This document shows, piece after piece, positions 1-5,663 of a stretch of 11,711 nucleotides of DNA. The position numbers and the translations under genes were made by a program. The notes under the pieces are model-generated. The model did not search any database and had not been told where the DNA came from. It saw nothing but the letters and a program-made list of their open reading frames with translations. The stretch is from Puniceicoccales bacterium. Its GTDB lineage: Bacteria > Verrucomicrobiota > Verrucomicrobiia > Opitutales > JAIRKQ01. The stretch is taken from contig JAITET010000058.1 in assembly GCA_031281895.1 (NCBI GenBank), positions 1-11,711 of the forward strand. The letters run 5' to 3'. Numbering within the stretch: the first letter of the stretch is position 1; each line of letters opens with the position of its first letter.

Positions 1-165
1 GCCGTTAAAATGAAAACGGGGGCCCGTGCACTGCGTTCGCTTCTAGAAAACATGATGCTCGATATTATGTACAAGGTCCCTCAAAATGACAAAATTTCCG
101 AAGTGATAATCTCAAAGGACGTTTACAATAAACAATGCGAACCAACATTTGTAACGAAAGAATAA
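1..165 (+). CDS. clpX: ATP-dependent Clp protease ATP-binding subunit ClpX, C-terminal end (partial)
   Basis: Frame 1 is open from the left edge to a TAA at 163-165 and gives the last 54 residues of a protein. The translation contains KTGARALRSLLENMMLDIMY, which matches the ClpX small C-terminal domain: the sensor-2 GAR-A/G-LRS motif, followed by the helix that ends in D-x-MY. The tail (SEVIISKDVYN) matches the usual 'KVVID..V' strand. ClpX is the AAA+ unfoldase that feeds tagged substrates to the ClpP peptidase in the cytoplasm. The 5' part, with Walker motifs and zinc finger, lies outside the window. An AT-rich hairpin follows the stop at once. Identification rests on the sensor-2 region only, but this motif is distinctive. 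Confidence 0.88.
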   Translation, partial: AVKMKTGARALRSLLENMMLDIMYKVPQNDKISEVIISKDVYNKQCEPTFVTKE

Positions 166-169
166 TCAA

Positions 170-198
170 AAAATTTTTGACTTAAAATCAAAAATTTT
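170..198 (+). terminator. AT-rich hairpin after clpX, possible weak terminator
   Basis: A perfect 11-bp inverted repeat (AAAATTTTTGA at 170-180 and TCAAAAATTTT at 188-198) with a 7-base loop begins five bases after the clpX stop. The distal arm ends in TTTT, so it could end transcription, but the stem is almost all A-T and there is no long U-tract beyond it. It may equally be a structured 3' end or simply AT-rich sequence. Confidence 0.35.
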
Positions 199-234
199 AC
201 TGACATATTCCTCTATTACATTTAAAAGGGAAAC

Positions 235-483
235 ATGACATTTACAAGCCTTTTTGTCGCGATAGCCCTCTTGGGATCTTTTTATAACGCCACATTTCGT
301 ATGAAATTGAGCTATACGCTTTGGTTGATTAGCAATGTTTACCTTTGTATCCATAATTTTATCATCAAGGAATATTCCCAGGCCTTTTTGTTTGGAGCAT
401 ATTTGATTACAACGTTTGTAGGGATTAAAAACACGTATAAAGATAAGGATTGGTTCAAGCCAAAGAAAAATTGGGAAAGATAA
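235..483 (+). CDS. Small membrane protein, three predicted TM helices (PnuC/YgjV-like)
   Basis: This 82-residue protein is mostly hydrophobic. Three segments look membrane-spanning: about residues 3-20, 24-44 and 48-66, followed by a charged tail (KDKDWFKPKKNWER). The central part, with LWLISNVYLCIHNFII and then a GAYLITTFVGI segment, resembles the small PnuC-like/YgjV-type membrane proteins, in which a 'W-x-x-SN' helix is followed by a 'G-x-x' helix. That similarity is by eye only and does not fix a substrate. AGGG at 227-230 lies four bases upstream of the ATG, a usable ribosome-binding site. It follows clpX on the same strand after 69 bases. The function is unknown. Confidence 0.6.
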   Translation: MTFTSLFVAIALLGSFYNATFRMKLSYTLWLISNVYLCIHNFIIKEYSQAFLFGAYLITTFVGIKNTYKDKDWFKPKKNWER

Positions 484-519
484 ATGTGGCAAACCGATAA
501 TTGAAACAAAAAAACGTAA

Positions 520-840
520 AGCGAGGACAACTTTCTGTTACCGGAAAAGTTACGCGACGTTTTCTGTGCTGAAGAAGTGTTCGCCGGCTATACAGGGACA
601 GTGATCGGTGATGACGGATATATTTCCACCCCTTCAAGATTCTTTGGCCAAAAAGGTATACGGTCCCATTGCCAAACATCGCCAAAATATGGCCCCGATT
701 CCCGGAGAAAAAAGATTCCTAAAAAAACGGTCGATCATAGAAACCATGATCGGAAAATTTGAAAATTTCTTCGGCGAAACATTTTCCCGTTTCCTCTCCC
801 CACAATCTGCTTTTAGGAAAGGTTGTAAATTTTATTGTAA
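520..840 (+). pseudogene. Remnant of an IS982-type transposase (C-terminal third, frameshifted)
   Basis: Two overlapping frames together read as the C-terminal part of a DDE transposase. Frame one (from 520) gives EVFAGYTGTVIGDDGYIS, matching the 'G.xIGDKGYIS' region with the second catalytic Asp. After a +1 shift near 625-632 the next frame gives KKVYGPIAKHRQNM, then KKRSIIETMIGKFENF and SRFLSPQSAF. These match the IS982 pattern of 'GI.L.T..R.NM', 'LL.KR..IET...LK' (with the last catalytic Glu) and 'SRHRSP.NAF'. The N-terminal two thirds are missing, since the preceding gene ends at 483. There is no intact start. I did not identify terminal inverted repeats. It is dead and probably ancient. 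Family assignment comes from remembered motifs; another DDE family is possible. Confidence 0.6.
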
Positions 841-843
841 AAA

Positions 844-1956
844 ATGGTAAAAGTAGCTATCCTAGAGGAGATGGATGTTTCAGGAACAATCACACATACA
901 CGAGATGAGGCCAGGAGGACTGGAAAGACTCAAGAGGCAACAATAGAAGTGGGGGGTCGTATATGCACGATAAAAGCAACCCCTGGAAGGTGGCTATTCC
1001 AAGGAACTAACATCAAGATAGAACATAAAACTTTAGACGGACGAACATGCACAGCGAGCTTTACCTATGATGAGGGACGAGGGATAACGGAAGGGATTAA
1101 AACTTTAGCAAAAGGTATCAAAAATATTGAGGCAGAATTCACCGCTGCAATAAAGATACCCGAAGTAAGCAAGAAGTACACCAAAAAGCAGGCACTCCAG
1201 ACCATTTTCAGGGGAATGGGCAGTTTTACCCAACCAATGTCTATTAGCTCTATATATTATAATGGTCCAAGGATTTTGTCATTTTTAGGAGACGTTGAAA
1301 AATTTGTCCGAGAAAATGATTTAACTAGAACTGAAATAGCAGAGCTGAAGCAAAACTTACGAAAGTTGTGTGGTGATACGACTATACAATGGAGAAATGG
1401 GCAGTTTTCAATAAATGAATGTGATGGAAATCCCCACTGTCGCAATATCGCTCTCCAGGCGGAATCCCTTGAAATACTGCTCGATGCTAAGGCACATGGC
1501 CAGGTTAAGCTGGAAAGGAATGTCCCTCCCGCAGTAAAAAAACTAGGCAACGGGAGTTATAATACCGTAAGCCTTGCCCATACCCAAAAGGGAGGGAAGG
1601 GACCGATAGCATTAAAACCATGCGATCAGTCAAAAAGTAAAAATGATCAAACTGGGTTTGCAAAAGGAGCGTCAATGGTGCAACGCTTCATTGGAACAGC
1701 AAGCGGGGGTTATAGGCGCAACAAAGCAACCGCAAGGGTACAGGATATGCTTTGCGAGGTTGGGACACGAATGACAGTAAAAGTTCCCCGTGTGATAGCC
1801 ACCGTTTCCGCAGCGGAAATAAATGGGGTCCCTTCCATTGCCATGGAAATGTTGGAAGGGAAGACCGTAGGGGTGTGTGCTAGAGAGAGAGAACAGTTAA
1901 ATACGACAACGAGTTCATACGCCGGGAAACCTGGATGCAACTTCAGGACGTACTGA
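844..1956 (+). CDS. Kinase-like protein, N-terminal part up to the frameshift (PI3/PI4K- or HipA-type fold)
   Basis: This frame encodes 370 residues. About 230 residues precede the kinase-like region: a beta-rich start (residues 10-80), then mainly helical, charged sequence without a recognised domain and without a signal peptide. A glycine-rich loop GNGSYNTV lies at residues 235-242, and K258 in the context PIALKP is a candidate ATP-binding lysine. A hinge-like segment AMEMLEGKT follows at 333-341. After about residue 346 the frame is lost: the last 25 or so residues (EQLNTTTSSYAGKPGCNF...) look non-native, and the catalytic motifs continue in another frame. The ATG at 844 has no Shine-Dalgarno site. 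A GAGGAG at 865-870 abuts an in-frame ATG at 871, too close to be ideal. The gene sits directly downstream of a transposase remnant and has no obvious partner, so it may be horizontally acquired. A secreted, effector-like role is a guess from the fold type alone. Confidence 0.6.
   Translation: MVKVAILEEMDVSGTITHTRDEARRTGKTQEATIEVGGRICTIKATPGRWLFQGTNIKIEHKTLDGRTCTASFTYDEGRGITEGIKTLAKGIKNIEAEFTAAIKIPEVSKKYTKKQALQTIFRGMGSFTQPMSISSIYYNGPRILSFLGDVEKFVRENDLTRTEIAELKQNLRKLCGDTTIQWRNGQFSINECDGNPHCRNIALQAESLEILLDAKAHGQVKLERNVPPAVKKLGNGSYNTVSLAHTQKGGKGPIALKPCDQSKSKNDQTGFAKGASMVQRFIGTASGGYRRNKATARVQDMLCEVGTRMTVKVPRVIATVSAAEINGVPSIAMEMLEGKTVGVCAREREQLNTTTSSYAGKPGCNFRTY
1882..1891 (+). repeat. (AG)5 dinucleotide tract at the kinase frameshift
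   Basis: Five AG units lie at 1882-1891, inside the stretch where both reading frames are open (from just after a TAG at 1881-1883 in the downstream frame to the stop of the upstream frame at 1956). Loss of one AG unit fuses the two frames into a single 527-residue reading frame reading ...EGKTVGVCARERTVKYDN... into the catalytic loop. The tract is short for a classical phase-variation repeat. Confidence 0.7.
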
Positions 1957-2429
1957 CGGGACAAGTCGATAGGCACGGCCACAATGTAATGCAAACAAAA
2001 GATGGACCCGTTGCCATTGACCACGATTTGTCATTCCCAACGAATCCTCCGCGGAATTGTGCCAGCCTGGTTCCTACGCTTATTGCAGTTCCATTTCAAG
2101 TGCAAACGGAAGATGGTATCAGAGTCAGGGAAAGGGCTGTCGACAACGTATTTTATAGAAACTATTGCATGCCTCCCGTCATAGACCGAGAAATGTACAA
2201 TGTAATAATGGCCATTGATTTGCAAAATTTGGAAGCTACATACCGGGAGTGTGGTTTAACAAGGTTTGAAATTGGTGCAGCAATGGGCAGGGCAAGAGGA
2301 TTACAGGCGGCAGCTCAATGGCTGTGGGAGCAGAGCCGGGTGATAGAACCGACCAGATGGGCCGAATCGCAAAGAGTAAAGAATTTTTGCAACGATCAAA
2401 ATTTCTATGCGGCTCGACATTATCATTGA
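1935..2429 (+). CDS. Kinase-like protein, C-terminal part (catalytic loop and C-lobe) after the frameshift
   Basis: The frame is open from 1884; the first ATG is at 1935, but the native continuation probably begins nearer 1884 (ERTVKYDNEFIRRETW...). It carries the catalytic elements missing from the upstream frame: DVLTGQVDRHGHNV, with D375, H377 and N380 in restored numbering, then AIDHDLSFP with the candidate metal-binding D392. The 'G-x-x-DRH-x-x-N ... IDH' arrangement is typical of PI3/PI4-kinase, actin-fragmin-kinase and HipA-like folds; plant type II PI4-kinases have a similar IDHG-x-x-x-P. A helical C-lobe follows (PPVIDREMYNVIMAID, then LTRFEIGAAMGRARGLQAA). Without the upstream ATP-binding half this piece cannot be a complete kinase. 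No Shine-Dalgarno site precedes the ATG at 1935, so independent translation is doubtful. It ends at a TGA, 271 bases before ftsY. Confidence 0.58.
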   Translation: MQLQDVLTGQVDRHGHNVMQTKDGPVAIDHDLSFPTNPPRNCASLVPTLIAVPFQVQTEDGIRVRERAVDNVFYRNYCMPPVIDREMYNVIMAIDLQNLEATYRECGLTRFEIGAAMGRARGLQAAAQWLWEQSRVIEPTRWAESQRVKNFCNDQNFYAARHYH

Positions 2430-2489
2430 AGGGGGTAAAAACCATAGCAGAATAAATTTTAAAAAATTTAAGCAAAACATGTTACCCCT
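2430..2489 (+). other. Nested inverted repeats just after the kinase gene
   Basis: AGGGGGTAA (2430-2438) pairs with TTACCCCT (2482-2489) with one bulged G. Inside lies the AT palindrome TAAATTTT / AAAATTTA (2453-2470). No U-run follows, so this is not a canonical terminator, though it could protect or end the kinase transcript. The rest of the gap to 2700 holds no recognisable gene or RNA: I looked for the SRP RNA core (GGAAG...AGCAG) because ftsY follows, and did not find it. A 7-mer TAGGTGG occurs twice (near 2499 and 2540), and a small imperfect hairpin GGGTC...AACCC lies near 2517-2535. Confidence 0.35.
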
Positions 2490-2700
2490 ATCCACGCTAG
2501 GTGGAACCGGGCAAAGGGTCAACAATATTAACCCATGATAGGTGGCTTCTCTTTGGACTTTTGGGAAGGATTTACCCGTTGCAGTCAAAAGAAAGTGAGG
2601 CGGGAAACTTTTTGAAACATGGCGACCTACTTAATTATTATTCCGGTAAATTTTTTAATTTCTTGCAGTTCCTGGTTTTTTTTGGTTTTATAAGACATCC

Positions 2701-3627
2701 ATGTTCAAATTTTTGAAAAAATTTTCCAGGTCCGCCAAGGATACGGCCAAAAAATTTTTCCACCTAATTATTCCCCACGCCATCGACAGAGAGTCGATAA
2801 AAAATATCGAAAATGTGCTCTATGACGCCGATTTTGGCACAGAAGTTACTCCCGAGATCATCGATGAAATAAAATCTGCCCTGAAACATGATAGGGAATT
2901 GCGAAGGGAAAATATTATCCATATCGTATCCATGGTCTTGAAAAGAAACCTGGAAGGATCAGAGGCATCCCTAAACATTGGCGAGCAAAGGCCACAAGTT
3001 ATTTGCTTGGTTGGGGCTAATGGTGTCGGAAAGACGACAACTGCTGCCAAATTGGCCCATTTTTATAAAACTGCTGGTAAAGAAGTCATGCTCGGTTCCT
3101 GCGACACATTTCGTGCTGCCGCCAATGAACAATTGAACTCCTGGGGATCAAAATTATCCGTTGAGGTTATTTCAAGTCAACATGGAGCGGACCCTGCCGC
3201 CGTCGCCTTTGACGCCTACAAAGCGGCACTTGCCCGAGGAAAAGACATTCTGATTTTAGACACTGCTGGCAGGCTCCATGTCAAATCCAACCTGATGGCA
3301 GAATTGCAAAAAATTTTTCGGGTTTTAAAAAAATCAAATTCCAATTTGGTTCCAAATGTCTGGCTGGTCATAGACAGTGCGATCGGGAGCAATACCATAG
3401 AATCGGCTAAGGCCTTCCATGCTGAAATTGGACTTACGGGATTAATTATGACAAAGCTTGACGGAACCAGTGTCGGTGGCACGCTTGTTGGGGCCTATAA
3501 AAAACTTCACATTCCAATCTATTTCATCGGAACAGGTGAAACCCCCGACTCACTGGAACAGTTCTCCATTGAAAACTACATTCACAGGCTATTTCCATCC
3601 GATAATTTGCGAAATTCACATGGCTAG
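2701..3627 (+). CDS. ftsY: Signal recognition particle receptor FtsY
   Basis: This is the 308-residue SRP receptor GTPase, which docks ribosome-SRP complexes at the inner membrane and delivers them to SecYEG. A basic amphipathic N-terminus (MFKFLKKFSRSAKDTAKKFF) suits membrane binding, and the long acidic A domain of E. coli FtsY is absent, as in many bacteria. A helical N domain follows (residues 28-90). The GTPase NG motifs are present in order: P-loop GANGVGKTTT (105-114), DTFRAAA (135-141), DTAGR (187-191), TKLD (251-254) and the closing GTGE (277-280). Three usually conserved spots are altered: DATTGQN is DSAIGSN (225-231), GT-AKGG is GT-SVGG (255-260), and DTAGRL-x-NK is DTAGRLHVK. The ATG is the first possible start in the frame and has no Shine-Dalgarno sequence. 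It converges with the minus-strand glycosyltransferase gene. Confidence 0.95.
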   Translation: MFKFLKKFSRSAKDTAKKFFHLIIPHAIDRESIKNIENVLYDADFGTEVTPEIIDEIKSALKHDRELRRENIIHIVSMVLKRNLEGSEASLNIGEQRPQVICLVGANGVGKTTTAAKLAHFYKTAGKEVMLGSCDTFRAAANEQLNSWGSKLSVEVISSQHGADPAAVAFDAYKAALARGKDILILDTAGRLHVKSNLMAELQKIFRVLKKSNSNLVPNVWLVIDSAIGSNTIESAKAFHAEIGLTGLIMTKLDGTSVGGTLVGAYKKLHIPIYFIGTGETPDSLEQFSIENYIHRLFPSDNLRNSHG

Positions 3628-3648
3628 GACTTAAAAAAATAAAAGACG

Positions 3649-3703
3649 AAAAAAATCAGGGAGCAGCCGACAGCAATATGAAAAACAAAACTTCTCTGCC
3701 CCT
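3649..3703 (-). terminator. Candidate terminator for the minus-strand glycosyltransferase unit
   Basis: Read on the minus strand, AGGGGCAG (3703-3696) can pair with CTGCTCCCT (3666-3658) with one bulge. This is followed after two bases by a run of seven T (3655-3649). The U-tract and GC-containing stem fit a rho-independent terminator, but the 29-base loop is unusually long. It lies in the 130-base convergent gap between ftsY and the glycosyltransferase gene. I see no separate terminator for ftsY. Confidence 0.4.
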
Positions 3704-3757
3704 ATAAACATTGTTAAAGAATTTTTCCCAAAAGAGTTTATAAATCTTTACGTCAAG

Positions 3758-5128
3758 TTACTTACCGATGCGGTTGTGAATTTTTTTAAAAATCGGGATC
3801 CCAAAAATGTAAAAGGTCTTTTTTTGTTTTTCTCTTTTTATTTTAAAAATTTCCAAGCAAAATATGGTCATTTTAGATATCATCGGTCCAAGACTGATAT
3901 TAATAAACTTTTTAAATAAGTGTTTCCATGGCCGTGGAGCAGAAACAATGTACGAATTTTTTTGTTGTGTAAAATCATGTTTTCTAAATTCCTGCATCAT
4001 AACATCAATGCATGCTTCCCATGAAAAATTCTTCGCCCGTTTAAGCCCTTTCTGGGATAATTCTTGCCGCAATTTTTCATCATAATATACCTTTTCATAG
4101 GCGTCTACCATGGCTTCATCGTTTGTAGGGTCGATCAAAATTCCGGCATCACCAACGACTTCTGGGATAGAGGTCGTATTGGATGCGATTACTGGACATC
4201 CGCACTGCATGGCTTCGAGCGGAGGTAGTCCAAATCCCTCGTAGAGTGATACAAAAATGCAACATTCAGCATGGGAATATAATGAAGCCAAATCCTCATC
4301 TTCCACGTAACCGGCCCTGATAATTTTTGTGTTATTTTCGCCAAGGCTTGCCATTTCAGCATTGAAAAATTCTTCAAAATCATCAACAACACAACCGGCA
4401 ACAACAAAAACCAAATCATCGATATGATTTTTCCCAATGAATTTAATGAAGTTTTTGAGTGTAAAAATAAGATTCTTTCGCGATTCTATTGCACTGACGG
4501 TGAAAAGATAACGCTTATCAATCGGAATGCCGTATTTTATCCGAATTTGCCGGTTCTGCTCTCCGTCGATACACGGATAAAAGTTCGAACTTGCCGCCAA
4601 CGATATTTGGGTGATTTTATTGGGGTCAACCCGGGGAAGTAGTTTGATGATGTCACTTTTGGTAGAGTTTGAAACGGCAAATATGTAATCCTTCCACGTT
4701 AAACCTTTAACTATTTTGAAGAACAATGGATCCTTGCTATGTAATGGACAAACCATTGGAATAAGGTCATGAATAATGGTATAACAAACAATGCCGGTTC
4801 TTTTAATCCCTTTAGGAATGGGACCGCGGGGAGACAAAAAAATATCAAAGTCCTTTACATTGCCGTGAAAAATCCTAGGCGTAAAACCAATACCACCCTC
4901 CGAGAAAGTTTTTTTTACACGGTGGTAGACGTAGTAATCCATCCCGGCATATACTTCCACTTCAAGTTCAGGTCGCCTGAGTAATTCTTTGAAAATATTA
5001 TAAACAACGAAAAATATACCTCGTCGTCCATTATTTTTGCATAGGTAAGACTCTAAACATTGAGCATCGTATAATACTTTTATTTTGGCTTTCCGATTAA
5101 ATTTTTCTTTCAAAAACAAATCGTCCAT
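3758..5128 (-). CDS. GT4-family glycosyltransferase (GT-B fold)
   Basis: This 456-residue protein is a retaining GT-B glycosyltransferase that probably adds a sugar from a nucleotide donor to a surface glycan at the cytoplasmic membrane face. The N-terminal half has an HDLIP motif (120-124) and AVSNSTKSDI (151-160), typical of the mannosyltransferase-like WbaZ/WbpY group. The C-terminal donor domain has VSAIESRKN (211-219), then RAGYV and the signature YEGFGLPPLEAMQCGCPVIAS (296-316), with E297 and E305 forming the E-x7-E pair, followed by SIPEVVGDAGIL. After about residue 385 there is a basic tail ending in FYIFGIPIFKK, a short motif seen at the ends of many polysaccharide glycosyltransferases. 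The start ATG shares one base with the upstream stop codon (TAATG), indicating translational coupling to the nucleotidyltransferase. The acceptor and donor cannot be told from sequence. Confidence 0.88.
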   Translation of the reverse strand: MDDLFLKEKFNRKAKIKVLYDAQCLESYLCKNNGRRGIFFVVYNIFKELLRRPELEVEVYAGMDYYVYHRVKKTFSEGGIGFTPRIFHGNVKDFDIFLSPRGPIPKGIKRTGIVCYTIIHDLIPMVCPLHSKDPLFFKIVKGLTWKDYIFAVSNSTKSDIIKLLPRVDPNKITQISLAASSNFYPCIDGEQNRQIRIKYGIPIDKRYLFTVSAIESRKNLIFTLKNFIKFIGKNHIDDLVFVVAGCVVDDFEEFFNAEMASLGENNTKIIRAGYVEDEDLASLYSHAECCIFVSLYEGFGLPPLEAMQCGCPVIASNTTSIPEVVGDAGILIDPTNDEAMVDAYEKVYYDEKLRQELSQKGLKRAKNFSWEACIDVMMQEFRKHDFTQQKNSYIVSAPRPWKHLFKKFINISLGPMISKMTIFCLEIFKIKREKQKKTFYIFGIPIFKKIHNRIGK

Positions 5129-5571
5129 TAATTAAGCCCTCGGTTCCAATTTTTCAAAATCAACGATGAGGAATTAGCTTTGTTTTCTCCTCCAACTCCA
5201 AATTCTACCATTACGTCACATTCTCTACACACTTCTATTTCTGGAATATTTTCCTTCGTCCGATCTCCCCCATTTGCGAATATCAGCCGATCAGTTGGAT
5301 ATTTTTCACGAATCTCGCGAATTCCATTGCATGCAGAATTGTCACTGTCATCAAATCCTAACACGTCGACAACATTTTTTAAGCTTCCACAAATCGCCCT
5401 ACGCGTTGCAAATCCCATGAAATTTTTACCTTTCTTGCGGCATAACCATTCATCGGAATTAAGCAATATTATCACACCATTTCCCCGCGAACCAGCATCT
5501 TTTATTAGACTTATGTGCCCTTCGTGAATGGGATCAAATCCACCACTAACAATGTAATAAGTTTTTTTCAA
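5128..5571 (-). CDS. HxGH nucleotidyltransferase (cytidylyl/adenylyltransferase family)
   Basis: This 147-residue protein belongs to the HxGH nucleotidyltransferase superfamily, which joins a nucleotide to a phosphorylated small molecule such as glycerol 3-phosphate or heptose 1-phosphate with release of PPi. Visible motifs are SGGFDPIHEGH (9-19) with the HEGH signature, LLNSDEW (36-42), FANGGDRT (98-105) and K-x-x-SSS (131-136), the equivalent of the ISSS/TSS motif. The NSD-W and GGDRT spacing resembles the RfaE2/TagD-like group, but the substrate is undetermined. The annotated start is TTG inside a homopolymer region and has no Shine-Dalgarno site. An ATG with GGGAAGAG upstream lies about 17 bases earlier, one base out of frame across a T9 run (see findings). 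Its stop overlaps the next gene's start, so the two form a unit, probably for surface-glycan precursor formation. Confidence 0.82.
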   Translation of the reverse strand: MKKTYYIVSGGFDPIHEGHISLIKDAGSRGNGVIILLNSDEWLCRKKGKNFMGFATRRAICGSLKNVVDVLGFDDSDNSACNGIREIREKYPTDRLIFANGGDRTKENIPEIEVCRECDVMVEFGVGGENKANSSSLILKNWNRGLN

Positions 5572-5663
5572 AAAAAAAGTATTTCATCACTAATACTCTT
5601 CCCACCGAAAAAGTAAAGTAAATACCTTTTTAGTTTAATTATGCACACGAGTAAGTTGAAATG

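Noticed and set aside
1924..1930. GGGAAAC as a programmed -1 frameshift heptamer in the kinase gene
   Set aside because: The direction of shift is right (-1), but the heptamer is not in the required phase: in the upstream frame codons are GGG AAA, not G GGA AAC. The AG tract explains the shift better.
844..2429. Classical HipA toxin of a HipBA toxin-antitoxin pair
   Set aside because: There is no small helix-turn-helix antitoxin gene on either side, and the 230 residues before the glycine-rich loop do not resemble the HipA N-terminal domain by eye. Only the catalytic-loop style is shared.
2490..2620. SRP (4.5S) RNA gene next to ftsY
   Set aside because: The invariant core with GGAAG and AGCAG in the apical domain is not present, and no complementary flanks form the expected long hairpin.
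2501..2716. Open frame of 71 codons before ftsY
   Set aside because: It overlaps the ftsY start out of frame, has no ribosome-binding site, and the translation shows no family motif.
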